A stretch of DNA of 29,355 nt from an uncultured Eubacteriales bacterium (GCA_900547745.1 URHT01000025.1:1-29355); one strand, 5' to 3'; positions 7,411 through 15,379 are shown, counted from the stretch's first letter. Translations and numbers: made by a program. Notes: generated by a model not told the origin, from the sequence alone.

Positions 7411-8850
7411 TCACTTTACTGCATCCATAATGATACCATAAATATCCGTCATCTCATAGTCGCGCTTCTTCAACTCAAGGTTGTTTGCAAAAATGACAGC
7501 CGTTCTCCAACGATGTCCGCCAGGCGACATCATGTACATAAAGCCGCCCTTCTCAAAAACATTTTTGCCGAGTTCCCACTCGCCGCCCCAGCGCTCATCC
7601 ATCTGGTAGATGATTTCCGGGTACTTGTTCAAATACTGTCCGTGGTAGAATGTGTTGGTACGGACGATCCACTCAAAGAGCTCTTTATCCTCCTCATCAA
7701 TCTTAATCGGTTTCAAATACCCAATGATCTCATCAGCTAACTTGTCTTTATCCGCAACATTGTCATTGATGCGGATTCCGCCGTAGCTATAGTTCTTCAA
7801 AGCCGAAAGATCGCTCAGATAGGCCTGCGTCTTATCCCAGTCAAAATCCGCGCTGGATGCAAACAGACTTTTCCATATGGGAAATTTTTTCGCCAGCTTC
7901 ATCGCCCACTTTGGCAGGCCGATCCCCTTTACGACACCCAATGCTGCCCGTTTGACCACTTTCTTGAGCCTTTTCTTTACGGAAGGACTGGAACCGTCCC
8001 CGCCGCTTCTGGGAGTCAGATAACCGCCGCGGCGAAGCAGTTCGTTGATCCGCACGGTGTAGACCGGGCGCGCTCCGTGACCATGATCGCTGATGATCAG
8101 CAGCGGTGTATCCGGCTGCTTCCGCATTACTTCACCAACATAGTTATCCATGGCGACGTACATATCCAGGATCACGTTTTCGTGTTCGTTGGGCCCCGGA
8201 TACTCCGGATGGCTCGGATCACAGTGACGCCAAAAATCATGCTGGATGCCATCTGTTGTAGAAAAGTACGAGAATAAGACGTCTACGTTCTCGTTCTTTA
8301 TTGCCAGTCGGGTCAGGCGGATCTCTTCGCTGACCTTTGCAAAGAACTCATCCCGCAGAGCGGGAAGGTCTTTTTCCGAGGTAAACTTTCCATCAGTGCC
8401 CAGGATATCAAAGCGCGGATTATAGATACTCTCCTTGCCCTGCGGATAGACACGAATCTTTCCCTCGTAAGGACGAGTAATCATCAGGCCGTTGATTTCC
8501 CAGCCTTCCTTGATGTTCATCGGCAGAATTACTGCACACGAAAGTCCCTGTTTGTTGAGTACATCCCAGAAAGCTTTACCTTTAAAGGCACTGTCATCAA
8601 ACACCAATGGCTTGTATGTATTCTCCTTTGCACCCACATTAACAAAGTTGATGATGCCATGCTCTGACGGATCAAGACCGGTGTAGATCGTAGACCACGT
8701 CGGAGTCGTATCTGCCGGGAAAACGGAGCGCAGATGAGGATAATTATTTTTTTGCATCAATCCATACAGATTAGGAAGTTTATCTTTGTACCGGACAATC
8801 ACATCCCGATCCATACCATCAATGCCGAGGATTATCAATTTCCGTACCAT
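7411..8850 (-). CDS. Alkaline-phosphatase-superfamily hydrolase (type I phosphodiesterase/NPP-like)
   Basis: A 479-residue enzyme of the alkaline phosphatase/nucleotide pyrophosphatase superfamily. Metal and catalytic features can be followed: GIDGMD with Asp11, the PADTTPTWSTIYTG nucleophile loop with Thr48, STTDGIQHDFW with Asp200 and His204, ISDHGHG with Asp255, His256 and His258, and a late GGHRW histidine. The enzyme should cleave a phosphomono- or diester with two metal ions. No signal peptide is present, so a cytoplasmic substrate, for example a nucleotide-linked or lipid-linked phosphate, is more likely than an extracellular one. The start at 8850 is chosen over 8898 because AGGAG precedes it and the longer frame overlaps the kinase gene. 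It sits 16 bases after that kinase gene. A sulfatase-like or phosphoglycerol-transferase role cannot be excluded. Confidence 0.78.
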   Translation of the reverse strand: MVRKLIILGIDGMDRDVIVRYKDKLPNLYGLMQKNNYPHLRSVFPADTTPTWSTIYTGLDPSEHGIINFVNVGAKENTYKPLVFDDSAFKGKAFWDVLNKQGLSCAVILPMNIKEGWEINGLMITRPYEGKIRVYPQGKESIYNPRFDILGTDGKFTSEKDLPALRDEFFAKVSEEIRLTRLAIKNENVDVLFSYFSTTDGIQHDFWRHCDPSHPEYPGPNEHENVILDMYVAMDNYVGEVMRKQPDTPLLIISDHGHGARPVYTVRINELLRRGGYLTPRSGGDGSSPSVKKRLKKVVKRAALGVVKGIGLPKWAMKLAKKFPIWKSLFASSADFDWDKTQAYLSDLSALKNYSYGGIRINDNVADKDKLADEIIGYLKPIKIDEEDKELFEWIVRTNTFYHGQYLNKYPEIIYQMDERWGGEWELGKNVFEKGGFMYMMSPGGHRWRTAVIFANNLELKKRDYEMTDIYGIIMDAVK

Positions 8851-8866
8851 TTTTACTCCTGTCCGA

Positions 8867-9541
8867 TCACTTTTTGAGAGGAGGCACCACTTCATCAATG
8901 ACAGCCATCACTTCGTCCAGCATCGTTTGCTTCTCTTGATCACCTGCTATTACAGCGGCATTGTACATTTTAGCAATTGCCTCATAGCGAGGCTCTCGAA
9001 TTTCCAGATACAGCGAATCGGGAATGTCATCTTTTCGGGAACAACAGACTTCTACGGGGGTCTTGATGTAGATGATCTTGTCCGGCCGAGGCGCGTGTTT
9101 CCACTTGCCATCCATCGTTTTGCGCATATAGTCTTCGCCCAGATCCAGATTGGCGGCATAAGTCACGACATTATCATAAATGTAGCGGTCTACCAGCAAA
9201 GTTGCGCCAAAGAATCGTTTCAGACGAATTTTGAAGAAGATCTGCAATTTGAACTCAATGGTCGTTAAGAAAGAGAAAATCTTATAGGCACCACCCTTGT
9301 TCGCATTTTTTCGCAGGCTCTCCAAATATGCTTTATAGTCACCTGAAAAGGGGTCGCTGTCTTTTTTCATCAGGAGTTTTTTACCCAGACGAACGATCCC
9401 GCGCAGAAAAACGATGACGTAAGCTGCGCGGACGATCTCAACTTTATAACCGCGTTCTTTCAGCTGCTCATAGGCATAGTCGATGCTTGTTGATTTTCCC
9501 GAACCATCCAGCCCCATAAAGCTGATCATCGCTGGCTTCAT
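8867..9541 (-). CDS. Thymidylate-kinase-like P-loop kinase in polysaccharide operon
   Basis: A 224-residue kinase of the thymidylate kinase superfamily. The Walker A motif GLDGSGKST is at residues 10-18 and the DRY motif at 118-120 (VDRYIYDN). A lid-like SRKDDIPD segment follows near residue 165, and IYIKTPVEVCCSR replaces the usual core strand. The sequence between Walker A and DRY is long and basic (LGKKLLMKKD, RLKRFF), unlike housekeeping Tmk, suggesting a different acceptor. Its place between a glycosyltransferase and a phosphatase-superfamily hydrolase suggests it phosphorylates a sugar, lipid or nucleotide used in glycan assembly (inference). ATG at 9541 overlaps the upstream stop by four bases; the longer frame to 9592 is only the overlap. 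Confidence 0.75.
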   Translation of the reverse strand: MKPAMISFMGLDGSGKSTSIDYAYEQLKERGYKVEIVRAAYVIVFLRGIVRLGKKLLMKKDSDPFSGDYKAYLESLRKNANKGGAYKIFSFLTTIEFKLQIFFKIRLKRFFGATLLVDRYIYDNVVTYAANLDLGEDYMRKTMDGKWKHAPRPDKIIYIKTPVEVCCSRKDDIPDSLYLEIREPRYEAIAKMYNAAVIAGDQEKQTMLDEVMAVIDEVVPPLKK

Positions 9542-10494
9542 GTATTTTCCTCCTGTACCATCTGCAGCACGTTCCGGGCCACATCGTCCCAAGAGTCTGC
9601 CTTTTCGAGCAAAGAATGACTGCTTTTCTTCTTAATCACTTCAGATAGAATCCCGTCAAGCTGTTCTGCACTGTCGATCAACGTGATCGCACCGGGAAAA
9701 CTAGCGATCGCATGTAAATTTTCAAAGCTTTTATACCCGATCACAGGCACACCGCAGGACAGCGCTTCCATGACGGAAAGCGGAATACTAATCACAAATT
9801 CGGTCGACCTCGTGGGAAACAGATATGCATCCGCCATCTGATATATTTCTTCGACATTTTCCAGATAGCCGCTGTGGAGCTTTACACCTGCTTCCGTAAG
9901 AGTTCGCACCACATTTTTGTCCTCAAACATGCCGCTTGCAGCTACCATCCGCTGCGCCGCATGGATCTTGGCAAAGTCCTCTAAACCGCGCCATGTCGAA
10001 CAATGGCCCACATGAATGACGAGAGGCTTGGATGGGTCAAACCCGTATTTCTGCTTGAGACGCTTTTGCTGCTCTGCAGAGACAGGTACGAACTTATCCG
10101 CTTTGATGCCCACAGAAAACAGTTTTTTTCTACAGCCCGATACGACTTTTACATCCTTCATATCACCTTCTGTGATAGAGAGGTAACTGCACTTCAATGG
10201 ATGCTTGTTGTTTCTTGCCATGAAATCCGAATCCGGCTTTTGTACCAAAACGATCCAAGTGTTTCTGCACAGCTTCGTAACAATCGAAGCCAATGTATAC
10301 ACCAGCCTGTTGGCACGAGCAAAAATCATCGTAACATCTGCCCGTCTGGAATTCAGTACAATCTGCGGAATCTGCTTCAGACCTGAATAAAGTACGGTAT
10401 TCTCTTTTTCAAATTCTTTCGCCAAATGAGTAGCGATGTTACGCATGCCTTCATTGACCTGCCCATTTACGGTTCCAATCACATGGATTACCAT
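9538..10494 (-). CDS. Glycosyltransferase, GT4-like
   Basis: A 318-residue protein of the GT-B type, somewhat shorter than usual for GT4. The donor half begins near residue 155 (PLVIHVGHCSTWRGLEDFAK) and contains YLFPTRSTEFVISIPLSVMEALSCGVPVIGY near residue 230. The acidic pair is partly changed: the first glutamate is in TEFV and the second in MEAL. The N-terminal acceptor domain is small. AGAGGTGA lies just before ATG at 10494, and the radical SAM gene ends 14 bases upstream. A sugar-transfer role in the same pathway is likely, but the reduced N-terminal domain makes the acceptor uncertain. Confidence 0.75.
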   Translation of the reverse strand: MVIHVIGTVNGQVNEGMRNIATHLAKEFEKENTVLYSGLKQIPQIVLNSRRADVTMIFARANRLVYTLASIVTKLCRNTWIVLVQKPDSDFMARNNKHPLKCSYLSITEGDMKDVKVVSGCRKKLFSVGIKADKFVPVSAEQQKRLKQKYGFDPSKPLVIHVGHCSTWRGLEDFAKIHAAQRMVAASGMFEDKNVVRTLTEAGVKLHSGYLENVEEIYQMADAYLFPTRSTEFVISIPLSVMEALSCGVPVIGYKSFENLHAIASFPGAITLIDSAEQLDGILSEVIKKKSSHSLLEKADSWDDVARNVLQMVQEENT

Positions 10495-10508
10495 ATGTCA
10501 CCTCTGTC

Positions 10509-11966
10509 TTACTTCAGCAGGCTGTCCTTCAGCCGCCAGAAAGCCTTCAGGCTTCTCTTCAAATCTTCCGGGTCACGCAAACCTCGTGCAAGACGGTGCG
10601 CAATGTACCACGGGCGCATATAATACATCTTCCTTGCATGGGCGCAGAAGTCAACCAACTCCTGTGCGGAGAGCTCCGGAGTGTTGATAATACAGTTCAG
10701 CGTACCGTCTTCATGGATATATTCATCGTATTTGCCGTTGATATAGCCATTGTTTTTTGCCCAGTCGTAGGCGCCTGTTCCGGGATAGGGGATCAGAGGG
10801 AAGAACTGAGCTGTATCTGTCTTGAAGCGCATAGCAGCGGATAGTGTCTCTTTCATCGTTTCGTGGGTCTCGCCCTGATTTCCTACCATGTAGCAGGCGT
10901 GGACCATAAGGCCCGCCTTGCGGGCGTTGGCGACATAGGCTTCGATCTGCTCAACTGTTGTACCCTTATGTATATTTTTCAAAATCTGCTGGTTTACGCT
11001 TTCGATACCGGGGATGATCAGATGGCAGCCGGCCTTTTTCATCAGGCACATAGTTTCATAGTCCAGATTCACACGGGCATTGCACAGCCAGCGGATCTTT
11101 TTGTTGAGGCCCTTCTGGATCATCATGCTGCAGATTTCGGAAACGCGCTGTTTGTTGATCGTAAATGTGTCATCCTCAAACACGATCTCTTTCACGCTGG
11201 GAAAATTCTTTACGATGTACTCGATCTCGCCGATCACATTCTCTGGGCTGCGCAGCCGGTAACGGTGGCCGTGGAGCGTCTGGGGGTAGACACAGAAGTT
11301 GCATTGTGCGGGGCAGCCGCGGCCGGTAAAAATTTGTATGGAGGGAAAAGCGGCGGCAGGAAACACATAATCAGTCACGCAAAGTCTGCGCTTGATGAAT
11401 TCTGCGGCGTAGGGTATCTCATCTAAATCGTTGATATGCTCCGCATCAGGATTATGAACTACACGGCCATCCTTGCGATAGGTCAAGCCTCGAACCGCGG
11501 CGAGGGCAGTGCCGCCGCGGAGAGCAATCGCGGTATCGCGTACAATGTAGTCATATTCATGCCGCGCCAGCCCGTCGATCAGTTCGCTGACCCCCATTGT
11601 TTCGTCAGGAGTTGCAGACGGATGTGTGCCGACAAGAAGGGTGAATGCAGACGGATACATTTCTTTAACTGTGCCGGCAAAATCGATGTCGCTGTAAATG
11701 GACGGCGTACTGGTGTCAAACACAAACAGCCTTGCATCCGATGCATCGGCTTTCACGCGCTCAAGTGTCTCGGCTTTGTTCAACCGCTTGGCGGGAGCAT
11801 CGATAAAAGTGACATCAAAGCCATTTTTTTCGGCAACGCAGGCTGCGTAAATCAGCCAGAGAGGGTAGTACAGGACGCCGCTGTGACCAATAGACGGGCT
11901 TCTGGATTCGCGGGAAAACTTGCCATATTCTGCCTTGAATGGGGGGTTGATAAAACAAACCTTCAT
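10509..11966 (-). CDS. B12-binding radical SAM protein
   Basis: A 485-residue radical SAM enzyme with an N-terminal cobalamin-binding-type domain (about residues 1-150, starting VCFINPPF) and a radical SAM domain whose 4Fe-4S motif is Cys218, Cys222 and Cys225 (GCPAQCNFC). Downstream VFEDDTFTINKQRV, GIESVNQQIL and MVGNQGET are standard in B12-dependent radical SAM methyltransferases and related enzymes. No DxHxxG motif is seen in the N-terminal domain, which fits many class B members. In a polysaccharide operon it could methylate or otherwise alter a sugar or the lipid carrier (inference); no substrate can be read. CAGGAG precedes the ATG at 11966. It is 17 bases from the GT2 gene and 14 from the next one. 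Confidence 0.85.
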   Translation of the reverse strand: MKVCFINPPFKAEYGKFSRESRSPSIGHSGVLYYPLWLIYAACVAEKNGFDVTFIDAPAKRLNKAETLERVKADASDARLFVFDTSTPSIYSDIDFAGTVKEMYPSAFTLLVGTHPSATPDETMGVSELIDGLARHEYDYIVRDTAIALRGGTALAAVRGLTYRKDGRVVHNPDAEHINDLDEIPYAAEFIKRRLCVTDYVFPAAAFPSIQIFTGRGCPAQCNFCVYPQTLHGHRYRLRSPENVIGEIEYIVKNFPSVKEIVFEDDTFTINKQRVSEICSMMIQKGLNKKIRWLCNARVNLDYETMCLMKKAGCHLIIPGIESVNQQILKNIHKGTTVEQIEAYVANARKAGLMVHACYMVGNQGETHETMKETLSAAMRFKTDTAQFFPLIPYPGTGAYDWAKNNGYINGKYDEYIHEDGTLNCIINTPELSAQELVDFCAHARKMYYMRPWYIAHRLARGLRDPEDLKRSLKAFWRLKDSLLK

Positions 11967-11983
11967 TTCGATGCTCCTGTAAG

Positions 11984-12751
11984 TTACTTTAAGTGTTTAT
12001 ATTTTAGAAGACCATTGATCACGTACCAACATTCATAATAGAAAGCCGATACCGGGTTCAATCCAACGTAACGATAAGTACGCCAATTCATTTTGGCAGC
12101 TTTAATTTTATTGCCGGACTTTGATGATTTGGCGATTCGATAGATGAGAAGCGGCTCGTCCACGCCATAAGCCCTGTTCCCGGTTTTCAGAATTTCAAGC
12201 CAAAGCGCAAAGTCCTCGTGCATCCCGTCGCCGATCGCATAATGCTTTGCATACAGTTCTTTACGCACCAACGCAGAGGAGTTGGACAATATGTTCTGCT
12301 TCAAAAGTTGTCGATAAGTGACCTCGGCCGGGGCGTGCAGATACCAATCGATCGGCTGTCCGTCTGCATCTATAAAAGCAGAGCCGGTGAAAAGCAGATC
12401 GGCATTCGTTTTACGCTGAAGATTGATCTGCTTTTCCAGCTTTTCCGGTGCCCAGAGATCATCGCTGTCAAGAATCGCAATCCATAAACCTTCCGCCCTG
12501 TCCAGACCATGCCTGCGGGTATGGGATACACCACAGTTTTTACTGTTGGATATGAGATGTACCCGCCGATCCTTTGCGGCAATGCTTTCGACCAATTCCA
12601 TCGTCCTATCCGTCGAGTGATCATTGACCACAAGGAGTTCAAAATTTGGATAGGTCTGATTTAATACGGAGTTTACGGCCTGTTCGATCGTTTTTTCTGC
12701 ATTATAGGCGGCCATAATGACACTGATTAACCCAAAATCTTCCTGTGGCAT
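11984..12751 (-). CDS. GT2-family glycosyltransferase
   Basis: A 255-residue GT-A glycosyltransferase of family 2. LISVIMAAYNAEKTIEQAVN opens the nucleotide-binding fold at residue 8, VVNDHSTD follows near 41, and the metal-binding DSDD is at 95-98 (ILDSDDLWAPEKL). It has no membrane helix, so it probably transfers a sugar onto the lipid-linked primer made by the phosphoglycosyltransferase just upstream. The start at 12751 is preferred because GAGGAG precedes it at nine bases; an in-frame ATG at 12799 has its GGAG directly adjacent, too close. A 121-base gap separates it from the preceding gene; nothing else is seen there. Confidence 0.87.
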   Translation of the reverse strand: MPQEDFGLISVIMAAYNAEKTIEQAVNSVLNQTYPNFELLVVNDHSTDRTMELVESIAAKDRRVHLISNSKNCGVSHTRRHGLDRAEGLWIAILDSDDLWAPEKLEKQINLQRKTNADLLFTGSAFIDADGQPIDWYLHAPAEVTYRQLLKQNILSNSSALVRKELYAKHYAIGDGMHEDFALWLEILKTGNRAYGVDEPLLIYRIAKSSKSGNKIKAAKMNWRTYRYVGLNPVSAFYYECWYVINGLLKYKHLK

Positions 12752-12872
12752 CGTTCTGTACTCCTCGTTCCCCCTGCATTCAAAACAGCCCTGACTCATC
12801 TCCGGGAGCCTGAGTCAAGTCTTGTCCATTCATAAATCTGTATGCACCGCACGGCCCTGTGCGCGGCAGATC

Positions 12873-14297
12873 TCACATGCGGAGTATTTCGCTGCTCTCA
12901 AGGGCGGCGTCTCCGTCCGCCTCCACGCTCATAGCCGTGGTTTGACCCTCGGAAATTCCCTCGGTGCTTTCCGGCGTAAACAGGATCTTTACCGTGGCAA
13001 AGCAGATGCGCAGATCCGTTATCAGGCTGGGATGGGAGATGTACATCAGATCCATCTTCAGCTTGTCGTAGGGCCGGGTATTGTACTTGCCGTAGACCTG
13101 CGCGTAGCCCGTAAGACCGGCCTTGGCCTGCAGGCGCAGACGGAACTCCGGCATCGTCTCCTCGTACTGCGCCGCGATCTCCGGGCGCTCCGGCCGGGGC
13201 CCCACCACGGACAGGTCGCCCCGCAGGATGTCCACCAGCTGGGGCAGCTCATCGATGCGCGTCCTGCGGATGAAGCGTCCCACCGGCGTGATACGGTCAT
13301 CGTGCTCGCCGGTGGACAGGCGGGCCACGCCGTCCTTCTCCGCGTCCACCCGCATGCTGCGGAATTTATGTATCCGGAATACCTTGCCGTTCCGGGTCAG
13401 ACGATCCTGGGTGTAAAAGACCGGGCCGCCGTCATAGAATTTGATGGCTGCCGATGTCACCAGAAACAGGGGGGACAGCACCAGCAGCGCCAGCGCCGAT
13501 GCCAGAATATCAAAGACCCGCTTGACCAACAGATACAGCGGCGACGGATGATACCGCCCTACCTTGAGAATCGGGAGGTGGAACAGGTGCACCTGCCGTG
13601 CGCCCTGCATCAGGGTATCGCCGATGCGCGGCGTCACATACACGTCGATGTCCCGCTCCACGCAGTATTTCAGGATCTCGTTGCGCTGACTGCTGCTGAC
13701 ATCGCTGAGGAACACCACACCGGCGCCGTCCAGCACGGACAGGTCTGCCAGACAGGACGCGGCGTCCACGACGCGCTTGACAGCGAAGCTCTGTTCAAGG
13801 CCGGAGCGGGCAATGAGCTCGTCCACCGCGGCGTGGTCGCTGTATACCACCACGGATGGGGCGGCGGGGTGAGCGGCGAAATGCCAGCGGCGCTTCAGGA
13901 CGCACCACAGCGCCGACACCAGAAGCTGGAGCGCAAGCATCCCCAGCATGGGGAGCACATTCACGAAGCGGCGGGCCAGCAGGCAGGTGACGAAGTAGAA
14001 GATGACATCCGCGAACAGAATAGAAAGAGCCTGGCTGAAAACCGCTTCCAGAACGCTCTGCAGCACCACCTCAAACGAGTCGTAGGCGCGGCAGAGCAGA
14101 CAGTACACCAGGCAGAACAGTGCGCTCACGCACCATCCCTCCAGATGAAACGGCGCAAAAAGCGCACTCTCATAGAAGCTGAACCAGCACAGGCCAAACA
14201 GGGCGGTGGTGCAGGCAGCGCCAAAGGCGTCGACAGCAAACACCGTCAGGTCGTATTTAAATTTTCCCACTTCCAAGATCCCCCTCAATTTTCTCAT
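12873..14297 (-). CDS. Initiating phosphoglycosyltransferase (polyprenyl glycosylphosphotransferase)
   Basis: A 474-residue membrane enzyme of the WbaP/CpsE type that moves a sugar-1-phosphate from a nucleotide sugar to undecaprenyl phosphate, the first step of repeat-unit assembly. Hydrophobic helices lie between about residues 15 and 130, followed by a soluble middle domain. The catalytic bacterial sugar transferase domain starts at LVKRVFDIL (258) and contains KFRSM (311-315), DELPQL (349-354) and GDLSVVGPRPERP (360-372). The last 20 residues are acidic and unusual. ATG at 14297 has no good ribosome site; a GTG at 14270, ten codons in, has GAGGGGG at good spacing and may be the real start. 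It is first in the operon and GC-rich, unlike the last genes. Confidence 0.9.
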   Translation of the reverse strand: MRKLRGILEVGKFKYDLTVFAVDAFGAACTTALFGLCWFSFYESALFAPFHLEGWCVSALFCLVYCLLCRAYDSFEVVLQSVLEAVFSQALSILFADVIFYFVTCLLARRFVNVLPMLGMLALQLLVSALWCVLKRRWHFAAHPAAPSVVVYSDHAAVDELIARSGLEQSFAVKRVVDAASCLADLSVLDGAGVVFLSDVSSSQRNEILKYCVERDIDVYVTPRIGDTLMQGARQVHLFHLPILKVGRYHPSPLYLLVKRVFDILASALALLVLSPLFLVTSAAIKFYDGGPVFYTQDRLTRNGKVFRIHKFRSMRVDAEKDGVARLSTGEHDDRITPVGRFIRRTRIDELPQLVDILRGDLSVVGPRPERPEIAAQYEETMPEFRLRLQAKAGLTGYAQVYGKYNTRPYDKLKMDLMYISHPSLITDLRICFATVKILFTPESTEGISEGQTTAMSVEADGDAALESSEILRM

Positions 14298-14308
14298 TCA
14301 GTGGACAC

Positions 14309-14412
14309 GCCGCCTGTGAACAGGCGGCACCGCCGTGAAGAGCAGGTCCCTCTCACGGATCGCAGCGATCCCCCTTTACCTGCCGGTTCACGGTATGAGG
14401 CGCGCACGGCGG
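14309..14412 (-). promoter_or_regulatory. Structured leader of the polysaccharide operon with alternative pairings
   Basis: About 150 bases of transcribed leader precede the first gene. Positions 14333-14339 (CCGTGAA) pair with 14387-14393 (TTCACGG); inside, 14342-14347 (GCAGGT) pairs with 14378-14383 (ACCTGC); inside that, 14357-14362 pairs with 14366-14371 (GGATCG/CGATCC). This makes a nested long hairpin. A separate hairpin lies at 14309-14328 (GCCGCCTG/CAGGCGGC, four-base loop). The strand 14330-14337 (CCGCCGTG) can instead pair with 14405-14412 (CACGGCGG), which excludes the base of the long hairpin. No T-run follows, so this is not a simple terminator. It resembles antitermination or anti-pausing leaders of long polysaccharide operons. 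Confidence 0.6.
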
Positions 14413-14448
14413 CGCAAAAACTCATATTTAATATAATACTACTTCTAT

Positions 14449-14477
14449 ATAACACTACAAAATGCGGGAAAAGTCAA
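14449..14477 (-). promoter_or_regulatory. Promoter of the polysaccharide operon
   Basis: Minus-strand TTGACT (14472-14477) and TGTTAT (14449-14454) are 17 bases apart; TTATAT, 19 bases from the -35, is an alternative -10. The region is very AT-rich. It is the only convincing promoter upstream of the 11 tightly packed minus-strand genes. Confidence 0.75.
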
Positions 14478-14502
14478 TCTCTTTTTGCCAAAATGATTGA
14501 CT
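14472..14502. promoter_or_regulatory. Inverted repeat overlapping the polysaccharide promoter (operator candidate)
   Basis: AGTCAATC at 14472-14479 and GATTGACT at 14495-14502 are perfect 8-bp inverted repeats with a 15-base spacer, so half-site centres are 23 bases apart, about two helical turns. One half-site contains the -35 hexamer of the operon promoter. This is a classical arrangement for a dimeric regulator; no regulator is identified. Confidence 0.5.
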
Positions 14503-14533
14503 TATTGTAAAAGCATGTCGAAGGAAGCGCCCG

Positions 14534-15298
14534 CTATGCCCGGTAGCCCAGCGCCGCCGAGATCATGGCGGCTGTGGTGCAGACCTGCTCCACGGCGTCC
14601 CGGAACTCGTCTGAGTGGGTGCTGCGGAACATACCGATGACGCCCACGGTATACCGGACGGTGCGCTCCGCCGTGTACACCGGCGCGGAGATGGAGCGCA
14701 GGCCGATCTTGTACTCGCCGTTTTCGATGGCATAGCCGCTCTCGCGGCAGGCGTCCGTCTCCCGCAGCAGCGCGCCCACGTCCGTGATGGTATGGGGCGT
14801 GAACTGGGTCATGTCCTGCCGGCGCAGCAGCTTTTCCGCCTCGGCCCGGGGCATGTGGGCCAGAAAGATCTTGCCCTGGGACGTACAGTAGATGGGCAGC
14901 CGCGCCCCGGCGTCCGACACGATGCGCAGTCTGTCCCGCGCCTCCACCTGATCCAGCGTGATGACGCTGCCGCCCTCGCAGATGGACAGCATCACCGATG
15001 CGCCGGTGGACTGGGACAGGTGCTCCATGTAGGGGCGGGCCACCAGCGAAATATCCCATGTGCGCTCCACCTGCCGCCCGTACTCGAAAAGCCGCAGGCC
15101 CAGCGCGTATTTGCCGCCCGGCGTCTGGGTGATGATGTCGTAGGCGCGCATGGTGGTCAGCAGGCCGAACACCGTGCTTTTGGGGTAGCCGCAGCGCTCC
15201 GTCAGCTCCGCCAGCGACAGGGGTCTCCCGGCCTGACTCAGCACCTGCAGAAGCTCCATGGCCTTGGCCACGGACAGTATGATGTTGCCGTCCACCAT
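14534..15298 (-). CDS. IclR-family transcriptional regulator
   Basis: A 254-residue one-component regulator. The N-terminal winged helix-turn-helix spans about residues 5-65 (LSLAELTERCGYPKSTVFGLL) and the C-terminal effector-binding domain about 80-250, with the characteristic LPIYCTSQGKIFLAH and GYAIENGEY stretches. The length is normal. The ATG at 15298 is preceded by AAAGGA at slightly long spacing. It is transcribed away from the NhaC-type transporter, with both promoters inside a 142-base gap, so it most likely controls that transporter and perhaps itself in response to a small organic acid or similar effector (inference). The gene's own sense is supported by family match; a long frame overlapping it in another frame is spurious. 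Confidence 0.92.
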   Translation of the reverse strand: MVDGNIILSVAKAMELLQVLSQAGRPLSLAELTERCGYPKSTVFGLLTTMRAYDIITQTPGGKYALGLRLFEYGRQVERTWDISLVARPYMEHLSQSTGASVMLSICEGGSVITLDQVEARDRLRIVSDAGARLPIYCTSQGKIFLAHMPRAEAEKLLRRQDMTQFTPHTITDVGALLRETDACRESGYAIENGEYKIGLRSISAPVYTAERTVRYTVGVIGMFRSTHSDEFRDAVEQVCTTAAMISAALGYRA

Positions 15299-15325
15299 GA
15301 TATGTCACCGTCCTTTGCATCCTCT

Positions 15326-15355
15326 ATCATAGCGCAGGGCGCGGCGGACTGTCAA
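15326..15355 (-). promoter_or_regulatory. Promoter of the IclR regulator
   Basis: Minus-strand TTGACA (15350-15355) and TATGAT (15326-15331), spacer 18 bases. It lies 28 bases upstream of the regulator's ATG and back to back with the transporter promoter. Confidence 0.75.
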
Positions 15356-15379
15356 GGCTGTGCGCCTGCCGGACGGGGC

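Noticed and set aside
12822..14510. 562-codon plus-strand frame opposite the phosphoglycosyltransferase
   Set aside because: The minus strand encodes a complete sugar transferase with KFRSM and GDLSVVGPRPERP motifs; the plus frame is low in complexity and has no domain.
14502..15320. 272-codon minus-strand frame overlapping the IclR gene
   Set aside because: It is another frame of the same strand, rich in Gly, Arg and His, while the IclR frame shows a full helix-turn-helix and effector domain.
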